The notes beneath the pieces were generated by a model. It had not been told where the DNA came from. It was given only the letters and a program-made list of their open reading frames with translations, and ran no database searches. A stretch of DNA of 46,508 nucleotides from Bacillota bacterium (GTDB lineage: Bacteria > Bacillota > Clostridia > Christensenellales > Borkfalkiaceae): positions 1 to 46,508 of the forward strand of contig QAKM01000085.1 in assembly GCA_003343805.1 (NCBI GenBank), written 5' to 3'. A program made the translations under genes and the position numbers. This document shows, piece after piece, positions 7,942-15,716 of this stretch. How positions within the stretch are numbered: the first letter of the stretch is position 1; every line of letters begins with the position of its first letter.

Positions 7942-8858
7942 ATCTCCTCCTTGGTGAGCAAAAAGAGCATGGCCATTCTCACCGCGATGCCCGAGAGCAC
8001 CTGTTCTTCGATGCGGCTCGTCTCGCCGTCGATAAGCCCGCTCGTCAGCTCCACGCCGCGGTTGACGGGCCCGGGGTGCATGACGAGGGCATTCGGCTTT
8101 GCGTACTTCATGAGCGCCTCGCTGACGCCGTAGAACTTGCTGTATTCGCCGAGCGAAGGGAAGTTGCCCGCGTGCTGGCGCTCAAGCTGGATCCTCAGCC
8201 CCATCACGACGTCGGCGCCCTCCACCGCCTCCTCGCGGGAGCGGCAGATCTTCGCCCCCATCCTTTCGATGCCCGTGGGGATGAGCGTTTTCGGCGCATA
8301 CATGGTGACTTCCGCCCCCAGCTTCTTTAAGCCGAAGAGGTTGCTCTTCGCAACGCGCGAGTGGGAGATGTCGCCCAAAATGGCGACCTTGAGCCCCTCG
8401 ATGGAGCCGAAATTTTCGCGCATCGTCAGCATATCCAGAAGCGCCTGCGAAGGATGCTCGTTCATGCCGTCGCCCGCGTTGACGACGTGTGCCTTCACCG
8501 TCCTCCCCAGAAGGGCGGGCGCTCCGCCCATCGGATGGCGGATGACGATGATATCGTTCTTCATCGCATCCAGCGTCTTGCCCGTATCGACGAGCGTCTC
8601 CCCCTTCTTGACGGAAGAGGAATCCGCCGAGATGTTGACGACGTGCGCGCCCATGTATTTGGCAGCGAGCTCGAAGCTGCAGCGCGTGCGCGTCGAGTTC
8701 TCGTAAAAGAGCGTCGTCACCGACTTGCCCTGCAAGTGCGGCAGTTTCTTGATGTTCTGCTTTAAGAGCTTCTTCATGCTCATGCCCACATCGAGGATCT
8801 CGTCGATCTCCTCTGCGGGCATTTCGCGAAGCCCTAAGATGTCCTTACTCTTCAGCAT
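7938..8858 (-). CDS. pyrB: Aspartate carbamoyltransferase catalytic subunit
   Basis: Condenses carbamoyl phosphate with aspartate, the first committed step of the pathway. The 306 residues contain the carbamoyl-phosphate motif STRTR (55-59), RHPMGGAP (108-115), HPSQALLD (135-142) and the aspartate-domain segment near HPGPVNRGVE. There is no pyrI regulatory subunit, as expected in Bacillota, so control is likely transcriptional. MLKSKDI was chosen over an upstream in-frame Met because a GGGAGGG ribosome site precedes it. It overlaps the pyrR 3' end by 14 bp. Carbamoyl phosphate must come from carAB genes outside this window. Confidence 0.97.
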   Translation of the reverse strand: MLKSKDILGLREMPAEEIDEILDVGMSMKKLLKQNIKKLPHLQGKSVTTLFYENSTRTRCSFELAAKYMGAHVVNISADSSSVKKGETLVDTGKTLDAMKNDIIVIRHPMGGAPALLGRTVKAHVVNAGDGMNEHPSQALLDMLTMRENFGSIEGLKVAILGDISHSRVAKSNLFGLKKLGAEVTMYAPKTLIPTGIERMGAKICRSREEAVEGADVVMGLRIQLERQHAGNFPSLGEYSKFYGVSEALMKYAKPNALVMHPGPVNRGVELTSGLIDGETSRIEEQVLSGIAVRMAMLFLLTKEEI

Positions 8859-9390
8859 GGTCCCTCCCGACAATGGCGAGCTCGTCGCACTCCGCACCGA
8901 GCTCTCTAAAGTGTACGCTCACATATTCCGAGCGCGACGTGGGCACGTTCTTGCCCACGAAGTCGGCACGCACGGGAAGTTCCCTTCCTCCGCGGTCGAC
9001 GAGCACGAGAAGTTCGATGCGCTCCGGCCGCCCGAGGCGGAAGAGCGCTTCGATGCCCGCCACGGCGCTTCTGCCCGTGTGCAGGACGTCGTCGCACAGC
9101 ACGACGCGCTTGCCCGTGATGTCAAAGCCCAGCTCGTTCACGCCCGCATCGGGCACGAAGAAGGCGGAGACGAGGTCGTCCCTCGTCATGCCGATGTCGA
9201 GGCCCGCGCAGGGAAGCGTTATCCCCGCAGCCGCCGCGATCTCCTCCTTCAGCCGTTCCGCGACGACCTCGCCGCCCCGCTTGACGCCGACGAGCACGAC
9301 GCCGTCGAAGCCCTCGTTCCTTTCCTCGATCTCGTGCGAGAGGCGGATGAGCGTGCGCTTCAATCCTTTTTCATCCAAAATGACCGGCAT
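8845..9390 (-). CDS. pyrR: PyrR pyrimidine operon attenuation protein / uracil phosphoribosyltransferase
   Basis: Bifunctional family: a UMP/UTP-responsive RNA-binding regulator of pyr leaders with weak uracil phosphoribosyltransferase activity. The 181 residues include VLVGVKRGG (32-40), the PRPP-binding VVLCDDVLHTGRSA (96-109) and the C-terminal PVRADFVGKNVPTS (139-152), all PyrR hallmarks. The start MPVILDEKG lies 6 nt after GGGAGGG. It is the first gene of the operon and sits behind a leader that contains an intrinsic terminator, the usual autoregulatory arrangement. Confidence 0.96.
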   Translation of the reverse strand: MPVILDEKGLKRTLIRLSHEIEERNEGFDGVVLVGVKRGGEVVAERLKEEIAAAAGITLPCAGLDIGMTRDDLVSAFFVPDAGVNELGFDITGKRVVLCDDVLHTGRSAVAGIEALFRLGRPERIELLVLVDRGGRELPVRADFVGKNVPTSRSEYVSVHFRELGAECDELAIVGRDHAEE

Positions 9391-9400
9391 GGTCCCTCCC

Positions 9401-9435
9401 TGCGGTATCCGCAAAATTCGTTCAGACGACTGAAC
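9401..9435 (-). promoter_or_regulatory. Two small hairpins between the attenuator and the pyrR ribosome site
   Basis: On the minus strand GTTCAG/CTGAAC (9420-9435, 4-nt loop) is followed by TGCGG/CCGCA (9401-9413, 3-nt loop), directly 5' of the GGGAGGG ribosome site (9394-9400). The second hairpin repeats the core of the upstream terminator: TTGCGGAT, a few bases, then CCGCAGGG occur in both places. Confidence 0.5.
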
Positions 9436-9460
9436 TTTCCCGCCCGCCCTGTGCAGGCAC

Positions 9461-9496
9461 AAAAAAACAGCCCTGCGGCGTGATCCGCAAGACTGT
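9461..9496 (-). terminator. pyrR: Intrinsic terminator in the pyr leader (attenuator)
   Basis: On the minus strand ACAGTCTTGCGG (9496-9485) pairs with CCGCAGGGCTGT (9478-9467) over 12 bp including G-U pairs, with a 6-nt loop, followed by a run of seven T. It lies between the promoter and pyrR, so transcription of the whole operon must read through it. This is the expected output stage of pyr attenuation. Confidence 0.88.
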
Positions 9497-9546
9497 GCTC
9501 TCCCTGAAAAAACGGGCGCGCTGCCCTTCGCTTTCATGCGTATGGC

Positions 9547-9562
9547 GTCTTGTCGGCATCAC
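9547..9562 (-). promoter_or_regulatory. Antiterminator arm of the pyr leader
   Basis: Minus-strand GTGATGCCGACAAGAC can pair with GTCTTGCGGATCAC, the 5' arm and loop of the downstream terminator, over 14 bp with two single-base bulges; one more C-G pair is possible at the end. The pairing is mutually exclusive with the terminator. I did not find a convincing match to the published PyrR-binding consensus, so the ligand is inferred only from the gene order. Confidence 0.6.
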
Positions 9563-9589
9563 GGTACCGCTCTTAAAAACGACACCTAT

Positions 9590-9618
9590 ATGATACCACG
9601 CCGCCCGCAAAAAGTCAA
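9590..9618 (-). promoter_or_regulatory. Sigma-A-type promoter of the pyr operon
   Basis: TTGACT (9613-9618) and TATCAT (9590-9595) are separated by 17 bp on the minus strand. The predicted start, near 9583, leaves a leader of about 190 nt before pyrR. The -35 box sits 6 bp beyond the stop codon of the metallophosphoesterase gene. Confidence 0.88.
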
Positions 9619-9624
9619 CCCCTT

Positions 9625-10320
9625 TCAAACAATTTGCGTGAGGGCAAACCGCGCCTTGTCGCACGAGGTCAGAAAGTATTCGATGCCGTTCTTCTCGCAC
9701 TTCAAAGGGAAGTATGCGCTCCCGTGCAGATGCCCGAATACGACTTTATCCACCCCGTTCTCCTCAAAGAGTTCGGTAAACAGGGTATCCTCCCTGCGGA
9801 TGCCGAAGGGCGGATAGTGGATGAGGGCTATGAGGGTATCCCCCTCCTTCCTCACCTTCTTCACTTCCGCAAAGGCGAGGCGGAAGCGCTCCCCCTCGCG
9901 GCGGTAGAGTGCCTCGTCGTGCTCGGTATAGTCGGCGCTGCCCGGGCAGTTCCACCCGCGCGAGCCGGCGATGACGACATTGCCGATGCGCACGCAGTCA
10001 TTCTGCAGAAAGACAAAGCTGTCGTCGGGCGCGGCGGCGCGCACCCGTGTGATGCCGTTCCACCAATAGTCGTGGTTGCCGCGGATGAACACCTTGCGGC
10101 CCTTGAGGGGGGCAAGGGATGCGACGTCGAACATCCCCTCGTCGAGATACATCCCCCACGAGGTATCGCCGCCGATGAGGACGACGTCCTCCTCCGTGAC
10201 CTTCTGCTCCCAGTCCGCCTTGATTTTCTCGAAATGCCCCTCCCAGTCGGCGCCAAACACGTTCATCGGCTTATTGCACTTGCCGGAAAGATGCAGATCG
10301 CTGATCGCAAACACCTTCAT
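9625..10320 (-). CDS. Calcineurin-like metallophosphoesterase
   Basis: Predicted dinuclear-metal phosphohydrolase of the cytoplasm; substrate unknown. The 231 residues show every metal motif in order: ISDLHLSG (6-13), GGDTSWG (50-56), GNHDYWWNG (81-89), a histidine in IALIHYPP, and FGHLHGSAY near the C-terminus. GDTSWG with GNHDYWW is typical of the COG1768-type subfamily common in Clostridia. It has no signal peptide. It sits just upstream of the pyr promoter on the same strand, and I see no terminator between, so some read-through is possible. Its promoter is so close to the ATG that the mRNA is probably leaderless. Confidence 0.93.
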   Translation of the reverse strand: MKVFAISDLHLSGKCNKPMNVFGADWEGHFEKIKADWEQKVTEEDVVLIGGDTSWGMYLDEGMFDVASLAPLKGRKVFIRGNHDYWWNGITRVRAAAPDDSFVFLQNDCVRIGNVVIAGSRGWNCPGSADYTEHDEALYRREGERFRLAFAEVKKVRKEGDTLIALIHYPPFGIRREDTLFTELFEENGVDKVVFGHLHGSAYFPLKCEKNGIEYFLTSCDKARFALTQIV

Positions 10321-10327
10321 GCTGCAG

Positions 10328-10356
10328 ATTATAGCATAATTTTACGCAAATATCAA
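10328..10356 (-). promoter_or_regulatory. Promoter of the metallophosphoesterase gene, probable leaderless start
   Basis: TTGATA (10351-10356), a 17-bp spacer and a perfect TATAAT (10328-10333) lie on the minus strand. Only seven bases separate the -10 box from the ATG at 10320, so the predicted transcript starts at or within a base or two of the start codon. The seven bases (CTGCAGC) contain no ribosome site. Confidence 0.8.
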
Positions 10357-10520
10357 GCGTTTCCCCCAAAGGGGGAAGCCCCTTCCTCCCGCCGTCCACG
10401 CGAGATGCGGCGGCAGAACGAAGGGCGCCGTCCGCACCGCATTTTTCCATTCGCCTGAAATATATCGGGCGCGGCACACAAATGCACCAAAAATGACGTA
10501 AAGAAATTTTAAATTTGCTC

Positions 10521-10549
10521 TTGACACACAAGCCTTTTTATAGTACAAT
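10521..10549 (+). promoter_or_regulatory. Promoter of the FtsX-like permease gene
   Basis: Consensus TTGACA (10521-10526), a 17-bp spacer and TACAAT (10544-10549). The predicted start near 10556 leaves about 33 nt before ATG with a strong GGAGGAGGG ribosome site. The rest of the divergent region (10357-10520) holds only a short CCCCC/GGGGG hairpin. Confidence 0.88.
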
Positions 10550-10588
10550 AAAGATACATAATCAGTACAGGATCCGGAGGAGGGAATC

Positions 10589-12145
10589 ATGAAAACAAAC
10601 CTGCCGTTTTGGATGAGCTTGCGGCTCAGCCTGCATGGAAGATGGGTGACGAAGTGCTTCACCGTGCTGCTTTCGGCGGCGGCATTGATGCTGTTTGCCA
10701 TTGCTTCCACTGCCTTTACATTCGACGTATTTGATTTTCAGGTCAGAGGATATCAATACTATATGTCGGATAAGGACTATTATCTGTTCTCAAATACTAC
10801 CAGTGGTACCGGTTATGCCCCCGGGGATCCCGAGCTGCTGTTGACGGAAGAGGAAGTCGTTTCTATTGAAAGCGGAGTGGACTTGAATTTTGTCACTTCC
10901 TGCAGGAATCAGATCGATGTGGGGTATTTCTTCGACAAGAGCTATTTTCGCGGCGAAAAGTACAAATATGACGAAAACGAGGAGATCGAGGACTATACCG
11001 ATGAGTATAAGGCATATCTGAAAGAGGTCGAAGGAAGGTCTCTTGCATATTCGGTGAGTGATGTAACGGTCGGCTCCGAGGCTACTTATGACGACTTGAA
11101 CTATCGGCTGCTGGCGGGGCGGTATCCCGAGGCAGTGAACGAGATCGCCGTCTCGGAAGAAATTTACGAAATGTTTGCCTGGGGCGGATATGTCGATGCG
11201 ATTGCGGAGGGCTGCTATACCCTGCAAGAGTTTACCTTCGTCTTTGAAAAATACGAGGCGTATGCGTGGGATGATACCGTGATTCCGCCCGAGGAGGCGA
11301 GGGAGGCGATCAAATCCTACGACGATCTTTTGGGCAAGACGCTTGCGAATTACGAATTACAGGAGGAAAACTCCAACGAACGACACGAAACGATGCCGGA
11401 CGAGGTCGTCATCGTGGGGATCGTGGAGATGGAAAATCGCCCCGCCTGGCCGCGCAGATATTCACCGCCATATTTTAGCGGGATCCTGCGGTCTGAGGCA
11501 TGGCGGCAGGAGCAGATCGCGGCGGATAAGCTGTATGCCGAGGCGCTGGTCGCACGCAACTTTAACAACAGCGAGCAGGTCGTGCGGGACGCCGTCTCTC
11601 TCACGCTCGAACTTTCGGAATTGGCAAGGCCCCGCTTTGAGGGGCTTACGCCGTATGTCGACCTCAACGTCGGGGCTTATACTGTCAGCTCTCTTGCCGA
11701 TCACATCGTAGATTCCAATTTATATATCTTGATCTTGATCGTCTGCGACGTCGGCGTTGTGTTCTTGGTCTTCGCCGTGCTCCTGAATGCGCATCTCATA
11801 ACGGCGATCATGGAGATGAAGCGTAAACAGATCGGCGTGCTCCGCGCGCTCGGCGGGAGCGAACGAAGGGTGCGGGTGATCTATCTGACGGGTACGGCGG
11901 TGCTTGGGGTGTGCATCTTCCTGCTTTCGCTGGTATTCACCGTAGCCGTGTTTTATGGCTTCTGGCAGGAAATGTGGGAGTTTTCGTCATTCGGCGTCAG
12001 CCCTTTCGTGTTCAACGGCTGGAATGTACTCATTTTGGCTGTTCTATCGTTTGCGGTGCCGTTGTTGAGCGCACTTGTGCCGTTAAAGAGATTTTTCAAG
12101 AAATCTATCGTCGACAATATATCGGGAGAGAACCCGAAAAAGTAA
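10589..12145 (+). CDS. FtsX/MacB-like ABC permease, orphan
   Basis: The 518-residue membrane protein has one N-terminal helix (about 24-45), a large extracytoplasmic region of ~325 residues rich in acidic and aromatic residues, and three C-terminal helices (about 373-395, 428-455 and 474-496). This is the FtsX/MacB topology. The intracellular loop between helices 2 and 3 carries MEMKRKQIGVLRALGGSERRV, the conserved FtsX loop that contacts the ATPase. Such proteins couple ATP hydrolysis to periplasmic or surface events (lipoprotein release, peptide export, wall hydrolase control). No ABC ATPase is adjacent, so a partner elsewhere is required or the gene is decaying. Its codon use is more AT-rich than its neighbours, suggesting separate origin. 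Confidence 0.88.
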   Translation: MKTNLPFWMSLRLSLHGRWVTKCFTVLLSAAALMLFAIASTAFTFDVFDFQVRGYQYYMSDKDYYLFSNTTSGTGYAPGDPELLLTEEEVVSIESGVDLNFVTSCRNQIDVGYFFDKSYFRGEKYKYDENEEIEDYTDEYKAYLKEVEGRSLAYSVSDVTVGSEATYDDLNYRLLAGRYPEAVNEIAVSEEIYEMFAWGGYVDAIAEGCYTLQEFTFVFEKYEAYAWDDTVIPPEEAREAIKSYDDLLGKTLANYELQEENSNERHETMPDEVVIVGIVEMENRPAWPRRYSPPYFSGILRSEAWRQEQIAADKLYAEALVARNFNNSEQVVRDAVSLTLELSELARPRFEGLTPYVDLNVGAYTVSSLADHIVDSNLYILILIVCDVGVVFLVFAVLLNAHLITAIMEMKRKQIGVLRALGGSERRVRVIYLTGTAVLGVCIFLLSLVFTVAVFYGFWQEMWEFSSFGVSPFVFNGWNVLILAVLSFAVPLLSALVPLKRFFKKSIVDNISGENPKK

Positions 12146-12421
12146 AGGGGACATCGCAGCGATCGGAAGTCGATCGGAAGGGAAGCCCGTTATATGATGC
12201 GGGGAAGCGATCGGATAATTAACTATCATTTGACCGGTCTTGATAAAAGGATCGATCATGAACTATACGGATGTTTCCGGACGGGCGTATGACCCGGACG
12301 CTTTCGCTCGGAAAAGAAAAAAAGCAACACGGCCTGCTTGCTCCTTCGAGTCTTTCGGGGCAGCTTGAACGGCACCTGTGAGGTCTCACGGGTGTCGATT
12401 TTTATGGGGACGGGAGCGCAG
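12146..12421. other. Intergenic stretch with a possible 36-codon frame and a hairpin
   Basis: Convergent spacer between the FtsX-like gene and the LacI gene. A 36-codon plus-strand frame (12258-12368, starting MNYTDVSGRAYDPDAF) follows AAAGGA but resembles nothing I know. A 10-bp stem with a 2-nt loop as written (12373-12394) followed closely by TTTTT could terminate plus-strand transcripts. GATCGG occurs three times between 12158 and 12215. I see nothing else. Confidence 0.35.
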
Positions 12422-12454
12422 CAAAAGAGCCGAGAGAGTCCCTCGGCTCTTTTG
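12422..12454. terminator. Bidirectional terminator between convergent genes
   Basis: A perfect 13-bp inverted repeat, CAAAAGAGCCGAG with CTCGGCTCTTTTG, around a 7-nt loop. Four T follow the GC-rich part on either strand. It ends 6 bp beyond the stop of the LacI-family gene. Confidence 0.85.
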
Positions 12455-12460
12455 CTGTAT

Positions 12461-13483
12461 TCACGTCGTCTGACGCAGAATTTGCTTGGATTGCAGGTAG
12501 ATGACCTGCGATTTTTCGCGCGGGCGGCCGATGCGGGCGAGCAGCACATCGAGAAGCTTTCGCCCCAGCCCCGTCTTGTCCACATTGAAGGTGGTGAGCG
12601 CGGGGTCGCAGTTCTTTGCCTCGGGCAGGTTGTCGAACCCCGCCACCATGACGTCGCGCGGAACACGCTTTCTCAGCAGTTTCAGGGCGCGGATGACGCT
12701 GACGGCGATGGTATCGTTGGCGCAGATATAGCACTCGGGGATTTGGGTGCGGGCGAGGGCGCGCGCCAGCGCCTCGGGGTCGCCGTAGGGGAAGGAGTCC
12801 TTCTCGATGAAGGAGCAGTCGGCGTCGTACTCCATACCCGCAAGGAAGAGTGCCTCGCGCATGGCGAGGAAGCGCTCGTAAAAGGAGGTGCAGTGGGTGT
12901 AGTCACCCACGAACCCGAGGGAGCGGATGCCCCGCTCGCGGATGAGCGTCAGGCAGAAGTTCTTGACGGAAGTGAAGCTCTCGGGCAGGACGACGTCGTA
13001 ATTGCCCGAGACGGAGAGGTAGATGGGGAAGTCGAAAAACACGGTGGGGAAGCCCAGCGAGATGAGGCGGGGCACATAGTCCGCGCCGAACAGCTCGATG
13101 CAGATGATGCCGTCCACCGCGTTTTCATGCAGATAGTCGACGAGGCGGTCGAAGAAGAACGCCTTGGAGACGGTGAACTGCAAAAGTTCGACGTTGTCCA
13201 TCTCGTCCAGCCTCAGTTCGATGGCGCGCACGAGCTGGATGAAGAAGGTCATCGTCATGAGATGCTTGGACGTGATGAGCACGATGCGCAGGTGCTTTTT
13301 GTCCAGATCCGTCGAGGCGACGGTGCCGTAGCTCTTGTAGCCCATCTCGATGGCGGCAGACAGCACCCGCTCGCGCGTGCGCGGCGGGACATACTGATTG
13401 TTGAGCGCTTTTGAGACGGTGTTGCGCGAAAGCGAGAGTGCGTCCGCGATGTCCTGCACCGTGATGCGGTCCTTTTTTCCCAT
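12461..13483 (-). CDS. LacI-family transcriptional regulator of the fructan locus
   Basis: A 340-residue DNA-binding regulator. The N-terminal helix-turn-helix is ITVQDIADALSLSRNTVSKAL (7-27) with the hinge-proximal YVPPRTRERVLSAA; the rest is a periplasmic-binding-like effector domain (IRSLGFVGDY, CYICANDTIAVSVIRAL, VAGFDNLPEAKNCDPALTT). It is divergent from the sugar permease operon at 13695-23292 and shares a 211-bp intergenic region with it, so repression of that operon with a fructo-oligosaccharide or derivative as inducer is the natural inference. The effector pocket cannot be read from sequence. Confidence 0.94.
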   Translation of the reverse strand: MGKKDRITVQDIADALSLSRNTVSKALNNQYVPPRTRERVLSAAIEMGYKSYGTVASTDLDKKHLRIVLITSKHLMTMTFFIQLVRAIELRLDEMDNVELLQFTVSKAFFFDRLVDYLHENAVDGIICIELFGADYVPRLISLGFPTVFFDFPIYLSVSGNYDVVLPESFTSVKNFCLTLIRERGIRSLGFVGDYTHCTSFYERFLAMREALFLAGMEYDADCSFIEKDSFPYGDPEALARALARTQIPECYICANDTIAVSVIRALKLLRKRVPRDVMVAGFDNLPEAKNCDPALTTFNVDKTGLGRKLLDVLLARIGRPREKSQVIYLQSKQILRQTT

Positions 13484-13503
13484 AATGGTTTCCCCTCGGT
13501 TCG

Positions 13504-13531
13504 ATTATAGCACACTTTATGGGTTTGTCAA
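13504..13531 (-). promoter_or_regulatory. Promoter of the LacI-family gene
   Basis: TTGACA (13526-13531), a 16-bp spacer and TATAAT (13504-13509) on the minus strand, about 20 bp upstream of the start codon. Confidence 0.85.
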
Positions 13532-13599
13532 GATTTATTTTGCTTTTTGTCAAAATTCCCGCACAGAATTTGGGCAAATGTAAAAAATTCTAAGAGATT

Positions 13600-13639
13600 T
13601 TTTCACAAATATTGACAAATTTTCACATAACGGTATAAT
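13600..13639 (+). promoter_or_regulatory. Promoter of the fructan operon with a direct repeat
   Basis: TTGACA (13612-13617), a 16-bp spacer and TATAAT (13634-13639). TTTTCACA occurs at 13600-13607 and again at 13620-13627, 20 bp apart, flanking the -35 box; this could be a pair of regulator half-sites on one face of the helix. No typical CG-centred LacI operator palindrome is evident. Confidence 0.8.
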
Positions 13640-13694
13640 GGGAATACAAGAAACACAGCGGGTGTTTCAAAACAAAGATAAGGGAGGTAAGCGT

Positions 13695-14732
13695 ATGGCG
13701 AAGAGGCTTTTCCGTGATGCCGAAGCTGCCGATCTGCCTGCGGAGGAGATCTCCGGGACAGGCGCGGCGGCCGAAGCGGTCGCGGAAGTCGGACAGGACG
13801 CAAAGGATGGCTTGTGGACAAAGTTCAAAAAGACTGACTTTGCGCGCAACTTCAAGCGGAACTGGACGTATCTGCTCTTTTTGATCCCGGCGGTGGTCGT
13901 CACCTTCATCTTTGCATATATCCCGATCTACGGTCTTCTGATCGCATTTCAGGACTATATGCCGGGCGACTCCATCCTGCACGGGTATTGGATCGGATTT
14001 CAGAACTTCGAAGAGTTTTTCGGGAACTATGTTTTCTGGGATCTGATGGGGAATACGTTTCTTTTGTGTATTCTGGGATTTATCATCGGGTTCCCGCTCC
14101 CGATCATCGTGGCGCTCATGCTCAACTCCACGAAGAACAAGAAGCTGAGCAAGGTGCTGCAGACGCTCTTCAACGGGCCGCACTTCATCTCGCTCGTCGT
14201 GCTTGTCGGTATGCTCTATCTGTTCTTCGGGCGTTACGGGCTTGTGAACAACATCATCGAGAGTGTGGGCGGGGAGCGGTACTCCTTCTTCCTGGAGTCA
14301 GGTGCGTTCCGTCCCATGTACATCCTTTCGAGCAACTGGCAGGACTTCGGGTGGAGCTCCATCGTGTACCTTGCGGCGCTCTCGGGCGTCGACACGGCGC
14401 AGCATGAGGCGGCCACCATCGACGGCGCTTCCCGCTTCCAGCGCGTGCTGCACGTCGACTTCCCCGCCATCGCACCCATCGTCTCGGTCATGCTCATCAT
14501 GTCCATCGGCGGGCTCATGGGCGTCGGGTACGAGAAGGTGCTCCTGATGCAGACGGACGGCAACCTTGAGACGAGTGAGATCATCGCGACCTACGTCTAC
14601 AAGCAGGGCATCAAGAACCTCCGCCAGGGCTATGCGACGGCGGTCGGCCTCTTCAACTCGGTCATCAACCTCGTCCTGCTCGTCATTGCGAACACTTGCT
14701 CGCGGAAGTTCTCAGAGAACTCGCTCTTCTGA
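13695..14732 (+). CDS. Sugar ABC transporter permease, LplB type
   Basis: One of the two membrane subunits of a carbohydrate importer. The 345 residues start with a ~55-residue cytoplasmic tail, then six hydrophobic helices, the first at NWTYLLFLIPAVVVTFIFA. The EAA loop that docks the ATPase is EAATIDGASRFQRVLHVDFP. Similarity of layout (long tail, SLVVLVGML, KFSENSLF at the C-terminus) is to LplB-like permeases. The start ATG follows AGGGAGGT; an upstream in-frame Met lacks a site. It is first in an operon with a second permease 12 bp downstream and a binding protein. No ATPase gene is present, so it should use a shared MsmK-like ATPase. Confidence 0.95.
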   Translation: MAKRLFRDAEAADLPAEEISGTGAAAEAVAEVGQDAKDGLWTKFKKTDFARNFKRNWTYLLFLIPAVVVTFIFAYIPIYGLLIAFQDYMPGDSILHGYWIGFQNFEEFFGNYVFWDLMGNTFLLCILGFIIGFPLPIIVALMLNSTKNKKLSKVLQTLFNGPHFISLVVLVGMLYLFFGRYGLVNNIIESVGGERYSFFLESGAFRPMYILSSNWQDFGWSSIVYLAALSGVDTAQHEAATIDGASRFQRVLHVDFPAIAPIVSVMLIMSIGGLMGVGYEKVLLMQTDGNLETSEIIATYVYKQGIKNLRQGYATAVGLFNSVINLVLLVIANTCSRKFSENSLF

Positions 14733-14744
14733 GGAGGTAGGAAT

Positions 14745-15689
14745 ATGCAGAATACGGCAACCGAAAACATCTCTGGCAGTGTGCAAAAGCACGAAAAGCC
14801 TAAGAAACACCGCGTCAGGGAGAGCCGCGGAGACCGCGTCTACTACGCGATCGTCTACTTCGTGCTTCTCCTTCTTGCGCTCATCGTCGTCTACCCGCTC
14901 TACTTCGTCGTCATTGCCTCCTTCTCGAGTGCGGACGCCGTGCTCGCGGGCAAAGTGTATCTCTTTCCCGTCGATATTGATTTCACGGGCTATATCCGCT
15001 GTCTCGAGCGGACAGACATCTGGATCGGTTACGGCAACACCATCTGGTACACGCTTGCCTACACCATCCTCTCTGTCGTCTTTACGGTGACGGCCGCATG
15101 GGCGCTCTCCCGCAAGACGCTGCCCTTCCGCAAGTTCTTTATGATCTTCTTCACGATCACCATGTTCTTCGGCGGCGGCCTCATTCCCTTCTACAAGGTG
15201 GTCAGCGATTTGGGGATGCTCGACAACCCGCTGTCCATCATCCTTCCCGGGACGGTCTCGGCATGGAACTTGTTCATGGCCAAGACCTTCTTCCAGACGG
15301 GCGTCTCGGACAGCATCATCGAGGCCGCCGAACTCGACGGCGCGAACAGGCTGCGCCTCTTCGTCTCCGTCATCCTGCCTCTTTCAAAGCCCATCGTGGC
15401 GGTGCTCGCGCTCTATTACGCGGTGGGGCAGTGGAACAGCTACTTCAACGCCATGATCTTCCTTCAGGACGCCGATCTCTTCCCCCTGCAGCTCGTCCTG
15501 AAGGAGATCCTGACGGCTTCCGAGTCGACGACGGGCGGTTCGGGCGAGACCATTCTCGAACAGTTCCGCCTCGCCAACCAGCTCAAGTACGTCACGGTCA
15601 TCATTTCGAGCCTTCCCGTGTTCTGCCTCTATCCCTTCGTGCAGAAGTTCTTCGCACAGGGCGTCATGGTCGGCTCGCTCAAGGACTAA
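14745..15689 (+). CDS. Sugar ABC transporter permease, YtcP/MalG type
   Basis: Second membrane subunit of the importer. The 314 residues carry a charged N-terminus, six helices and the EAA loop EAAELDGANRLRLFVSVILP; the C-terminus YPFVQKFFAQGVMVGSLKD is the signature ending of YtcP-like permeases. It forms a heterodimer with the preceding LplB-type protein. The binding protein follows within 28 bp. A GGAGGT ribosome site precedes the ATG. Confidence 0.95.
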   Translation: MQNTATENISGSVQKHEKPKKHRVRESRGDRVYYAIVYFVLLLLALIVVYPLYFVVIASFSSADAVLAGKVYLFPVDIDFTGYIRCLERTDIWIGYGNTIWYTLAYTILSVVFTVTAAWALSRKTLPFRKFFMIFFTITMFFGGGLIPFYKVVSDLGMLDNPLSIILPGTVSAWNLFMAKTFFQTGVSDSIIEAAELDGANRLRLFVSVILPLSKPIVAVLALYYAVGQWNSYFNAMIFLQDADLFPLQLVLKEILTASESTTGGSGETILEQFRLANQLKYVTVIISSLPVFCLYPFVQKFFAQGVMVGSLKD

Positions 15690-15716
15690 AAAAATTTTTT
15701 GATAAGGAGAATTATG

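Noticed and set aside
9540..9583. Canonical PyrR-binding loop in the leader
   Set aside because: I could not align the published consensus convincingly; only the terminator and competing helix are claimed.
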